From: CAYRMV01 sp964425255 | Lineage (GTDB): Bacteria; Bacteroidota; Bacteroidia; Flavobacteriales_D; Crocinitomicaceae | DNA length: 19,831 nucleotides | Direction of reading: 5' to 3' | NCBI GenBank assembly: GCA_964425255.1 | Contig: CAYRMV010000053.1 | Coordinates: forward strand, 1 to 19,831 | In this document: positions 1-6,615 of the stretch, piece after piece | Layout: each line of letters begins with the position of its first letter | Position numbering within the stretch: position 1 is the first letter of the stretch | Position numbers and translations under genes: made by a program | The notes under the pieces: generated by a model | Databases searched by the model: none | What the model saw: the letters and a program-made list of their open reading frames with translations, nothing else | What the model was told of the DNA's origin: nothing

Positions 1-20
1 GGACTATACCTATTACAAGG

Positions 21-40
21 AAAAAAGACAAGGCTTTTTT
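21..40 (-). terminator. A/T-rich hairpin at the 3' end of the DUF4230 gene
   Basis: A perfect 7-bp inverted repeat (AAAAAAG ... CTTTTTT) with a 6-nt loop sits at the stop codon of the minus-strand DUF4230 gene and ends in a T run in both directions. It could act as a weak, possibly bidirectional, intrinsic terminator. The stem has only one G-C pair, so its stability is doubtful. Confidence 0.35.
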
Positions 41-608
41 AACGATTTTGTAGTGTCGCTTCATGCTTTGATTGAATTTGAACATCGACATCGGTAAACC
101 CTAAATTTTGATAATATGTTTTGACAAATGAACGAGCATGTTTACTCGCTTTTTCGATGATTTTGGTTTTCTCTAAATCCTTACGGATACTTTCTTCTCC
201 CTTTTGAAGAATAGTTAAACGTTCAGCTTGTGAGAAATTATGCCTAAATCCACTCACATCTTTCACTTCTGTCCGGATCGAAAGCGGATCCATCTCTAAA
301 GAAAATAATTCAGCTGCAGGTAAAAGTATGGTGACTTTTCTTCCACTTACTTGAATATCTTCGGGTCGAATTTTGGTTAAATCTACACCTGCTTTCGCTT
401 TTGCTTTACAACTTATCAGCATCCGACGATCACCAAATTTATACCAAACATCTTCTTCTTTGGTTTCAATTACTTTCCCCAAAGTATATTCTACGGTTGC
501 TAATTGTCCTGCTGAACGAATAGCATATACATCAATCGCTTTCTCCTTTTCACCTGTACAAGATGAAATTAAAAGACTAACAAAAACTAAATAAAGAATC
601 CCTTTCAT
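39..608 (-). CDS. DUF4230 family lipoprotein
   Basis: A 189-residue predicted lipoprotein. The N-terminus is a short hydrophobic signal (residues 3-16) ending in the lipobox-like ISSC, with Cys17 as the probable lipidation site. The rest matches my memory of the DUF4230 family of Bacteroidota and Firmicutes: an initial beta-rich part with a YKFGDRRMLIS segment, a central KVTILLPAAEL strand, and a charged helical tail around residues 125-175. The family has no established biochemical function. The ATG overlaps the stop codon of the upstream M20 amidohydrolase by 4 nt (ATGA), so the two are probably translationally coupled. A small A/T hairpin follows the stop. Lipoprotein status is strong; the family name comes from pattern recognition. 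Confidence 0.82.
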   Translation of the reverse strand: MKGILYLVFVSLLISSCTGEKEKAIDVYAIRSAGQLATVEYTLGKVIETKEEDVWYKFGDRRMLISCKAKAKAGVDLTKIRPEDIQVSGRKVTILLPAAELFSLEMDPLSIRTEVKDVSGFRHNFSQAERLTILQKGEESIRKDLEKTKIIEKASKHARSFVKTYYQNLGFTDVDVQIQSKHEATLQNR

Positions 609-1792
609 GAAAAAACGGCTAAACTCATCATTTCTACTCCACGCTTCAATGCTTGTTCATCAACATCAAATCGCGGATGATGAACCCCAAAAACAATGCC
701 TTTTTCTTCATTGCGAACACCTAAACGGAAAAAGCAAACGGGGATTTCCTGTGAATAAAACGAAAAATCCTCGGCTGTCAAGCGTATCGGAAGTTCTTCA
801 ACGTATTCTGCACCTAAAAAGTCAATTGCCTTGGTCCGTAAGTTCTCCGTAATTGTTTCATCGTTGACTAAAAAAGGGTATCCTTTGCTAATTTCGATGG
901 TTACTGTTCCACCTAGTGAGTTTACTATTCCTCTACTTTGCTCTTCGATGAGTTTCAACGCTTCTGCTCGCCATAGTTCATCCATCGTTCGAAATGTTCC
1001 TTTTAAAATGGCTTTTGATGGAATAATATTTGTTGCACCTAATGCTTCAAAATGACCAAAAGAAAGAACAGATGGAATTTTTGGATCACATTTCCGGCTG
1101 ACAATCTGTTGCAAACTTGTTACTAAGGTGGCTCCAATAAAAATCGGATCAATTGTTTGATGAGGAGTTGCCCCATGACCACCCAAACCGTGAATCGTGA
1201 TGTAAATTTCATCACACGAAGCCATGTACATTCCGGATTTAAACCCTACTTTTCCAACGGGCATATCGGGAAAAACATGCAAGGCATACATCCGTTCAAT
1301 GCGCGGATTTTGAAGAACTCCTGCTTCAATCATTAAAGAAGCTCCTCCAGGATTTTTTTCTTCACCTGGCTGAAAAATCAATTTCACAGGCAGAGGTAAC
1401 ACATCCCGCATAGACCACAAAACCTCAGCTGTTCCTAATAAAACCGCCGTATGAACATCATGACCACAAGCGTGCATAACTCCCTCATTCTTTGATTTAT
1501 AGGAAACATCATTTTCTTCATGAATTGGCAAAGCATCCAAATCGGCACGAAGACCAATACAAGCTTGATTTTTGGAATGTTTTTCCGACTGAATAAGAGC
1601 AACCAAACCAGTTTCGGCAATTCCCTTTTGATGTGGAATACCTAGTTGAGTCAAGACAGACGCCACAAACTCCATGGTTTCAAATTCTTGATAAGAAAGT
1701 TCAGGATGCTGATGGATGTGATGACGGTATTGTTTTACTTTTTCAAAAACAAGTTCAGCCTTTTCACGAATTAACGCTTGTATCTCATTCAT
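605..1792 (-). CDS. M20 family metallo-amidohydrolase (N-acyl amino acid / hippurate hydrolase type)
   Basis: A 395-residue protein of the M20D peptidase/amidohydrolase group (HipO, IAA-amino-acid hydrolase, AmaA relatives), which cleaves N-acyl amino acids or small peptides with a two-metal centre. Visible motifs are HACGHD (Cys109 and His111, metal ligands), PGEEKNPGG (Glu144 catalytic base, Glu145 ligand), LHVFPD (His172 ligand) and VHHPRFD near the C-terminus (His371/His372). The lid/dimerisation domain motif GGHGATPHQTIDPI lies around residues 205-218. Length is normal for the family and no signal peptide is seen, so it is probably cytoplasmic. The start is the ATG at 1792. A TATTTTTG box lies about 18 nt upstream. 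The stop overlaps the ATG of the DUF4230 lipoprotein by 4 nt. The substrate cannot be told from sequence; an N-acyl-aminoacyl or hippurate-like amide is expected. Confidence 0.9.
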   Translation of the reverse strand: MNEIQALIREKAELVFEKVKQYRHHIHQHPELSYQEFETMEFVASVLTQLGIPHQKGIAETGLVALIQSEKHSKNQACIGLRADLDALPIHEENDVSYKSKNEGVMHACGHDVHTAVLLGTAEVLWSMRDVLPLPVKLIFQPGEEKNPGGASLMIEAGVLQNPRIERMYALHVFPDMPVGKVGFKSGMYMASCDEIYITIHGLGGHGATPHQTIDPIFIGATLVTSLQQIVSRKCDPKIPSVLSFGHFEALGATNIIPSKAILKGTFRTMDELWRAEALKLIEEQSRGIVNSLGGTVTIEISKGYPFLVNDETITENLRTKAIDFLGAEYVEELPIRLTAEDFSFYSQEIPVCFFRLGVRNEEKGIVFGVHHPRFDVDEQALKRGVEMMSLAVFS

Positions 1793-1809
1793 TTCGGGGT
1801 GATTTGGAA

Positions 1810-1817
1810 CAAAAATA
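1810..1817 (-). promoter_or_regulatory. Candidate Bacteroidota -7 box for the M20/DUF4230 pair
   Basis: The minus strand reads TATTTTTG here, a match to TAnnTTTG, 18 nt before the M20 start codon. I do not see a TTG -33 element at the usual 17-23 nt spacing, so this is only half a promoter. It would let the M20 and DUF4230 genes be transcribed separately from the LuxE-like operon upstream. Confidence 0.3.
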
Positions 1818-1891
1818 CAGTTATTTGATAGGAACTTGCTGATTTAGTCTGATTTTTTCAACTTAACTTTTGCTCGAACGCGAGATCCATT

Positions 1892-2863
1892 TTAACCAAC
1901 CAAGAGGTTACACCCTCGAATATCGGCATGATCAAATCGTCCCATGAGTCGTAATTGATTGTTCTCCCATTTCCCTAAATCTTGTGTCGACAAGAAAGAA
2001 CAGCTATACAAATTGGCTAAATCAAGTACGTCTACCCCACCCGTTTTACCATCGGAAACAAGTGAAAAAGGATCGTTGGTTTCACGAATCAACACTTTCA
2101 TCCACGGTGGAAGTGAAAACAAACCTTCTTGATTGCTGTATGCTTGAGAAAGTAATTCCGTCATGCCGTACTCAGAAGAAATATAGTTTACATGAAAAGC
2201 TTTTGCTAAAACGGAATGCAGTTCCTCTTTCGACAACTCTTTGCGTCGGCCTTTCATACCGCCCGTTTCAATGATTGTCGCTTTCGATAAATCCGGATTT
2301 TTCTCTGCTAAATCCAACAAAGCATAGCTCACCCCAAACAAGACAATTTTTCTTCCACTACAGGAAACTTGGTGATATGCTTCCAATAATTCGTCCAAAC
2401 TTCCTAGATAAAAACCGGAGACGGGGTGTCCTGTTAATCGAATCAAATCATCCACCATGTAGACCAAACTGGACGAACCTTGTTCAACATAATTTGGAAG
2501 TAAAGCCAAAATAACCTGCTCTTCGGGATCTCCTACTTGCATCCGATAGGTTCTCCGAAACGATTGTCGATACATTTCTTCCGATATCAGTCCATGTTTG
2601 CTTCGTTGCATGCCCGTTGTACCACTACTTTGAAAGACAACTGTTGGTGATTGATTCGTAGAAAGTACATCATGTGTTTTGAAAAAAGAAATGGGTAAAC
2701 GAGGGATATCCGAAAAATGAGTTGGATTTTTGGCTGAAATAAGAGCAAGAAATTCAGCATAAACAGGATTATTTTCTGACTGAAAGCGAAAAATTTCTAG
2801 CGCCAATTCATTAAAATCAGCATCGGATTGAATTTCCCAAATTGCCTGTTCAAGCTGTTTCAT
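1892..2863 (-). CDS. LuxE-like acyl-activating (acyl-protein synthetase) family protein
   Basis: A 323-residue adenylate-forming enzyme related to LuxE acyl-protein synthetase and to phenylacetate-CoA ligase. Family motifs are SSGTTG (79-84, ATP-binding P-loop-like motif), EYGMTEL (231-237, equivalent of the A5 motif), DLG (295-297) and a C-terminal GRFDHADIRGCNLL stretch (308-321). It lacks the roughly 100-residue mobile C-terminal domain of full acyl-CoA ligases, which is normal for LuxE-type proteins. LuxE activates a fatty acid with ATP and transfers it to a protein thiol. No luxCDAB genes are present, so bioluminescence is not implied. It starts 3 nt after the nucleotidyltransferase gene and is the last gene of the panD-led cluster. 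The acyl substrate and acceptor are unknown; the neighbouring membrane and sugar-nucleotide-type genes hint at cell-surface lipid or glycan modification. Confidence 0.85.
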   Translation of the reverse strand: MKQLEQAIWEIQSDADFNELALEIFRFQSENNPVYAEFLALISAKNPTHFSDIPRLPISFFKTHDVLSTNQSPTVVFQSSGTTGMQRSKHGLISEEMYRQSFRRTYRMQVGDPEEQVILALLPNYVEQGSSSLVYMVDDLIRLTGHPVSGFYLGSLDELLEAYHQVSCSGRKIVLFGVSYALLDLAEKNPDLSKATIIETGGMKGRRKELSKEELHSVLAKAFHVNYISSEYGMTELLSQAYSNQEGLFSLPPWMKVLIRETNDPFSLVSDGKTGGVDVLDLANLYSCSFLSTQDLGKWENNQLRLMGRFDHADIRGCNLLVG

Positions 2864-2866
2864 GTA

Positions 2867-3382
2867 TTACTTGGCTAATTTTTTCACCAATGAAGTAGTT
2901 GAAAAACCAGCTTCTAATTCGACCACTTTCACCTCTCCACCGTGCGCACGAACAACATCTGAACCAACCATGTAATCTTTCTGTGAAGCATCTGTTTGAT
3001 CCGGATTGTAATCTGCTCCTTTCACCAAAACATCTGGTAAAAGCGCTTGAATTTCTTGAATCGGTGTATCATTATCAAAAAACACCACCAAATCCACAAA
3101 GCCGAGTGCTGCTAAAACGAGTGCTCGAGCATCTTCTGCATTGATTGGTCTTTCCGGGCCTTTTCCTTGACGGCGAACAGATTCATCGGTATTTAAAGCA
3201 ACCACCAAATGTTGCCCCATTTCCGCTGCTTTGGCTAAGTAAGTTACATGTCCTTTGTGTAATAAATCAAAGCATCCGTTAGTAAAAACAACTTTTTCAC
3301 CTCGTGATTGCCAAGCAAGAACACGCCTTTTGGCTGTTTCTAGATCGACAATTTTTGTTTGTATGTAACTAATTCTGGACAT
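2867..3382 (-). CDS. HldE/RfaE domain II-like adenylyltransferase (cytidylyltransferase-fold)
   Basis: A 171-residue single-domain protein like the C-terminal half of E. coli HldE, which converts D-glycero-beta-D-manno-heptose 1-phosphate to ADP-heptose. It shows the nucleotidyltransferase signature GCFDLLHKGH (36-45, HxGH at 42-45), the RPINAEDARA segment (78-87) and the C-terminal GFSTTSLVKK motif (159-168). No HldE kinase domain is fused or adjacent. I chose the ATG at 3382 over one 27 nt upstream because it starts the typical family N-terminus and leaves only a 14-nt overlap with the flippase-like gene. The LuxE-like gene begins 3 nt after the stop. If it really makes ADP-heptose, the kinase (HldA/HldE-I) and the isomerase, phosphatase and transferase genes must be elsewhere; another sugar-1-phosphate is possible. 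The family is clear, the substrate is not. Confidence 0.87.
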   Translation of the reverse strand: MSRISYIQTKIVDLETAKRRVLAWQSRGEKVVFTNGCFDLLHKGHVTYLAKAAEMGQHLVVALNTDESVRRQGKGPERPINAEDARALVLAALGFVDLVVFFDNDTPIQEIQALLPDVLVKGADYNPDQTDASQKDYMVGSDVVRAHGGEVKVVELEAGFSTTSLVKKLAK

Positions 3383-4376
3383 CTTCTTTACTGAAATTTT
3401 TCGGTACAACCAAAAGAGAAATCAAGCCTAAAACAATTACTAACAAGGTTTGTGAAGCCCAAATCAACATACCAAGTGCATTCCCTACTGCTTGCGCGTT
3501 GTTTGTTTCATCACCTAAAAACCAGACAACTACCAATCCAACTAACAAAGGAAATGTACCGATACCACCGTTGGTGAAAGTAATTCCTAAAGACCCTGCA
3601 ATAAATGCCAACAAAATTCCATCTAGTGGAAAAGAGCTTGTTTCAGGCAAACTCCAGAATGGTATAGCAAAATAAAGGATATACAAACACCAAATCCCCA
3701 GTGATTGAATTAAATAAGCTACGGGATTCTGAGATTTAAACACCGAAAAAACACCCGCCAAAACGTCTTTTCCAAACCGTAAAATTTTGAAAAAAACGGA
3801 TCGTTTCAAAAACCACAACAAAATGACTGTGGTCAATAACAACAAGCCAATCGTTGGTAAAACCCAAGAAAACTGCTTGTCTTTTCCACCAGCAAATTGC
3901 GTTTTTATTTGAGCAAAAATCCCTTGAAAATCTTCGTATCCAAGCCATGCAGTTAACAAAGCGATCGAACCCAACAAAACCAAATCAACAGCTCTTTCAC
4001 CAATTATGGTACCAAATGATTTAGTAAAAGGCACACCTTCGGATCGATACAACATAGCAGATCGAGTTGCCTCCCCCGCTCTTGGAATGGTTAAATTCAT
4101 CAAATACCCAATCATTAAAGCATGATATCGATTCCAGAATTTGGTTTGATATCCCAAGGGCTCAAGCACATATTTCCATCGGTAAGCACGAAGTGCAAAA
4201 GCCAAAAAACTGAGCATCAAAGAAAGAAAAATCCACGCGTAATTTGCACGACGAATAGCTTCGTAGAAAAACTGTTTGGATTCAGGTGACATACTTGCAA
4301 AAAAATACCAAACCAAATAAACTCCCAGTCCAAGTGGGACAACGGTTTTTAAGATATTTTTCAGCGATAAAGTCAC
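3369..4376 (-). CDS. YbhN/AglD-type flippase-like membrane protein (lysylphosphatidylglycerol synthase TM region family)
   Basis: A 335-residue integral membrane protein with about eight hydrophobic segments, including residues 11-27, 45-63, 130-145 and 175-190 and several in the last 120 residues. It belongs to the UPF0104/COG0392 group named after the membrane half of MprF (lysyl-PG synthase); here there is no soluble aminoacyl-transferase domain. Family hallmarks are the conserved N-terminal RAYRWKYVLEPLG and NLTIPRAGEATRSAMLYR (R/G/E-rich loop) and the late NGGIGTFP motif. Relatives are proposed to move lipids or lipid-linked glycans across the inner membrane; specificity is not predictable. 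The start is a GTG at 4376, 3 nt after the panD stop and in the same frame as panD. The next in-frame Met would delete the first membrane segment. The C-terminus overlaps the HldE-like gene. Confidence 0.88.
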   Translation of the reverse strand: MTLSLKNILKTVVPLGLGVYLVWYFFASMSPESKQFFYEAIRRANYAWIFLSLMLSFLAFALRAYRWKYVLEPLGYQTKFWNRYHALMIGYLMNLTIPRAGEATRSAMLYRSEGVPFTKSFGTIIGERAVDLVLLGSIALLTAWLGYEDFQGIFAQIKTQFAGGKDKQFSWVLPTIGLLLLTTVILLWFLKRSVFFKILRFGKDVLAGVFSVFKSQNPVAYLIQSLGIWCLYILYFAIPFWSLPETSSFPLDGILLAFIAGSLGITFTNGGIGTFPLLVGLVVVWFLGDETNNAQAVGNALGMLIWASQTLLVIVLGLISLLVVPKNFSKEDVQN

Positions 4377-4379
4377 ACG

Positions 4380-4730
4380 TTAATCTAATAAATTGGTTTG
4401 TTCATTTGGAAAGACCAAAGAAGGTTTGAATTTTTTTGCTTCTTCAAAATCCATCATGCCATAACCGATAATAATAATCACATCGTTCACAGCAACACGG
4501 CGAGCCGCAGGACCATTCAAGCAAATTGTACCCGTATTTCGATCACCTCGAATGACATACGTTTCAAAGCGTTCTCCATTGTTTACATTGACAATTTGTA
4601 CACGCTCTCCTTCAATAATATTGGATGCTTCCATTAAAGCTTCATCAATGGTAATACTTCCAATGTAATTTAAATCCGCTTCGGTAACACGAACACGGTG
4701 AATCTTTGATTTAACAACTTGAATGAACAT
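4380..4730 (-). CDS. panD: Aspartate 1-decarboxylase
   Basis: A 116-residue PanD, the pyruvoyl enzyme that converts L-aspartate to beta-alanine for pantothenate synthesis. Self-processing between Gly24 and Ser25 (context YIGSITID) would give the beta chain and the pyruvoyl-bearing alpha chain. Other family features are the LMEASNIIEGERV stretch, Tyr at the conserved YVIRG position, and NGPAARR (oxyanion and substrate-binding loop). Length is normal. It lies 101 nt downstream of panC on the same strand, but a TATCTTTG box in the gap suggests it also has its own promoter. It heads the tightly packed cluster with the flippase-like, HldE-C-like and LuxE-like genes. Confidence 0.97.
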   Translation of the reverse strand: MFIQVVKSKIHRVRVTEADLNYIGSITIDEALMEASNIIEGERVQIVNVNNGERFETYVIRGDRNTGTICLNGPAARRVAVNDVIIIIGYGMMDFEEAKKFKPSLVFPNEQTNLLD

Positions 4731-4749
4731 ACTCTGAAAAAATTCGGGG

Positions 4750-4757
4750 CAAAGATA
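4750..4757 (-). promoter_or_regulatory. Candidate -7 box for panD and the downstream cluster
   Basis: The minus strand reads TATCTTTG, a perfect fit to TAnnTTTG, 19 nt before the panD ATG. No exact TTG is found 17-23 nt upstream; the region there is A/T rich. It would give panD and its cluster a promoter separate from panC with a very short leader. Confidence 0.4.
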
Positions 4758-4784
4758 GGGTTTAAATTAAACATAAACCGAAAT

Positions 4785-4811
4785 AAAAAAAGATTGTAGC
4801 CGAACGGTCTA
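4785..4811 (-). terminator. Weak terminator candidate after panC
   Basis: On the minus strand a small imperfect hairpin (TAG, bulged A, CC, loop GTTC, GG, CTA) is followed after 5 nt by a run of seven T. The stem is only five pairs and the T run is displaced, so it is marginal. It lies between the panC stop and the panD -7 box, where a boundary would make sense. Confidence 0.25.
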
Positions 4812-4831
4812 TTTATACCTCTTAACGGAAA

Positions 4832-5683
4832 CTAACCTTCGTTGGAAATTAATTCCATGTTATCAATCAATCTAATTTCTCCAGCTCGAGCAACTATGCA
4901 TGCTACTGCCCCTTTCACCCATGAATCTTCTAGGCTTTCCAACGTTAAAGGATCCACAATTTCGATGTACTCCAAATCCAAAGGAAACGATTGAAAAAAC
5001 AATTCCATGTCTTTTTTCACCTCAGATGGTTTCGATATTTGTGCTAATTGTTTCCCATGTAAAAGCGTTGAATAAATCCCAACAGCATCTTGTTTTTGCA
5101 TTTCCGTTAATCGTAAGTTACGACTACTCATTGCTAAACCAGAGGATTCTCGTAGAGTTTCACAAGGAATAATTTGCACAGGAAGATTAAATGTTTTAAC
5201 CATAAAACGTATCACCGAAACTTGTTGAAAATCTTTCAACCCGAAATAAGCCTTATCTGGCTGTACAAGCTCAAACAAACGATACACAATTTGAACAACA
5301 CCCTGAAAATGGCCTGGACGAGAACTTCCCTCCATCACTTGCTCCAGAAAACCCAAATCAATTTGAGGTGAGTTTGTTTCCGAATTATACATTTCATCCG
5401 CAGAAGGAACAAAAACATAATCACACCCAATAGATTCTAAAAGTATCAAATCGGCGTCTAATGTTTTCGGATAATTATCTAAATCAGAAGTATTATTAAA
5501 CTGAGTCGGATTAACAAAAATACTGACAACAACCACTTGGTTTTCATCCCGAGCACGTTTTACCAAGGAAGCATGACCAGGATGCAAAGCTCCCATTGTA
5601 GGTACAAAACCAATGGTTTTTCCTGTTTGTTTTTCCTGTTTTAAACTCGCTGAGAGTTCATTGCGTGTTGTAACAACCTTCAC
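4832..5683 (-). CDS. panC: Pantothenate synthetase (pantoate--beta-alanine ligase)
   Basis: A 283-residue PanC, which condenses pantoate with beta-alanine using ATP via a pantoyl-adenylate; the beta-alanine comes from PanD encoded just downstream. Visible motifs are PTMGALHPGH (28-37, the HIGH-type nucleotide site), FVNPTQF (56-62), SRPGHFQGV (121-129, pantoate/ATP pocket), FGLKDFQQ (147-154) and MSSRNLRL (185-192, KMSKS-like). The start is a GTG at 5683: the reading frame has no ATG upstream before its stop, and MKVVTT fits the usual PanC N-terminus. A good divergent promoter lies 30-60 nt upstream and leaves a short leader that fits this GTG. Confidence 0.97.
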   Translation of the reverse strand: MKVVTTRNELSASLKQEKQTGKTIGFVPTMGALHPGHASLVKRARDENQVVVVSIFVNPTQFNNTSDLDNYPKTLDADLILLESIGCDYVFVPSADEMYNSETNSPQIDLGFLEQVMEGSSRPGHFQGVVQIVYRLFELVQPDKAYFGLKDFQQVSVIRFMVKTFNLPVQIIPCETLRESSGLAMSSRNLRLTEMQKQDAVGIYSTLLHGKQLAQISKPSEVKKDMELFFQSFPLDLEYIEIVDPLTLESLEDSWVKGAVACIVARAGEIRLIDNMELISNEG

Positions 5684-5714
5684 GATGAAATGTGTTAAAA
5701 TTCTGTGTGGGCGA

Positions 5715-5746
5715 CAAATCTATTTGTTTTTGTTGAAGTTTCGCAA
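5715..5746 (-). promoter_or_regulatory. panC promoter (Bacteroidota type)
   Basis: The minus strand carries TTG (5746-5744), a 21-nt spacer and TAGATTTG (5722-5715), matching TTG-N(17-23)-TAnnTTTG. Transcription would start about 20 nt before the GTG start of panC. It overlaps the divergent promoter of the GT5-like gene. Confidence 0.6.
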
Positions 5747-5763
5747 TTTTTTTTGTAAATTTG
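5733..5763 (+). promoter_or_regulatory. Promoter of the GT5-like/DUF4270/glmS unit (Bacteroidota type)
   Basis: TTG (5733-5735), a 20-nt spacer and TAAATTTG (5756-5763) fit the Bacteroidota promoter consensus closely. The predicted transcript start is about 20 nt before the ATG at 5792. Its -33 element lies between the -33 and -7 of the panC promoter, so the two divergent promoters are interleaved and probably cannot both be occupied at once. Confidence 0.65.
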
Positions 5764-5791
5764 TGCTGTTTTTACCAATCTAAAATTTCCC

Positions 5792-6613
5792 ATGGAAAAA
5801 AAACGAATCCTCTTTGTTTCACAAGAAATCATGCCTTTTGTCCCAAAATCGGATATGTCTCATACCGCTAGAAAATTACCGCAAGGAATTCAGGATAACG
5901 GGAAAGAAATTCGTGTATTCACCCCAAAATTCGGTAGCATCAACGAACGTAGACATCAACTACACGAAGTGATTCGCCTTTCTGGAATGAACTTAATCAT
6001 CGACGACAAAGACCATCCCCTGATTATCAAAGTAGCATCAATCCCTACTGCACGTATGCAAGTTTACTTCATCGATAATGATGAATATTTTAAGCGCAAA
6101 AATGCCATCCTGGATGATGACGGTCAAGAATATGCTGATAATGACGAACGCTCAATGTTCTTTTGTCGTGGTGTACTTGAAACAGTTAAGAAATTAGGTT
6201 GGAAACCCGATGTGATTCACTGTCATGGTTGGATGGCGTCTTTGATGCCTTTGTATATCAAAAAAATGTACCACAAAGACCCGCACTTTTCAGAAACAAA
6301 AGTGGTGATTAGCCTATACAACAATGGGTTTAACAAAAATTGGGATGACCGTTTTGTGGATAAACTTAAATTTGATGGCTTTGGAAAAGATGTTTTAAGT
6401 AACTTAACTGATACGTCTTACGAAAGTGTCATGCGTACTTGTTTGAAATTTTCAGATGGTGTAAATATTGGTAGTGAAACAATAGATGAGACTTCTCAAG
6501 CGTTATTTGATGAAGCAAATTGTATTAAACAACCCTTTTTATCCGAAGAGTCTCAAACAAAAGCCATGTCTGAGTTTTTTGATAAAGTAATTGAAGAAGC
6601 CGTTTTAATCTAA
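5792..6613 (+). CDS. Short GT5-type glycogen/starch synthase N-terminal domain protein
   Basis: A 273-residue protein resembling only the N-terminal Rossmann domain of glycogen/starch synthases (GT5). Matching features are the start KRILFVSQEIMPF (4-16), KEIRVFTPKFGSINERR (38-54) and PDVIHCHGWMASLMPLY (H143-C-H145-G-W), the counterpart of the DVIHxHDW motif. Full GlgA is about 470-500 residues; the C-terminal domain that holds most ADP-glucose-binding residues is absent, and a stop and a new gene follow directly, so this is not a fresh truncation. The KTGGL motif expected near residue 19 reads KSDMS, losing both glycines. Catalysis as a glycogen synthase is therefore doubtful; a regulatory, binding or partner-dependent role is possible. 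I recall similar short proteins beside panC in other Bacteroidota. The DUF4270 gene begins 3 nt after the stop codon. Confidence 0.82.
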   Translation: MEKKRILFVSQEIMPFVPKSDMSHTARKLPQGIQDNGKEIRVFTPKFGSINERRHQLHEVIRLSGMNLIIDDKDHPLIIKVASIPTARMQVYFIDNDEYFKRKNAILDDDGQEYADNDERSMFFCRGVLETVKKLGWKPDVIHCHGWMASLMPLYIKKMYHKDPHFSETKVVISLYNNGFNKNWDDRFVDKLKFDGFGKDVLSNLTDTSYESVMRTCLKFSDGVNIGSETIDETSQALFDEANCIKQPFLSEESQTKAMSEFFDKVIEEAVLI

Positions 6614-6615
6614 AT

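Noticed and set aside
1873..1884. Small inverted repeat CTCG-AACG-CGAG just after the LuxE-like gene, as a terminator
   Set aside because: The stem is only 4 bp and no T run follows on the minus strand.
1892..2863. LuxE-like gene as evidence of a bioluminescence (lux) system
   Set aside because: No luxA, luxB, luxC or luxD is nearby; LuxE-domain proteins also occur in non-luminous Bacteroidota.
5792..6613. GT5-like protein as a recently truncated glgA pseudogene
   Set aside because: No C-terminal remnant follows; the stop is only 2 nt before the next gene's ATG, and the start has a strong promoter, so it is an intact short gene.
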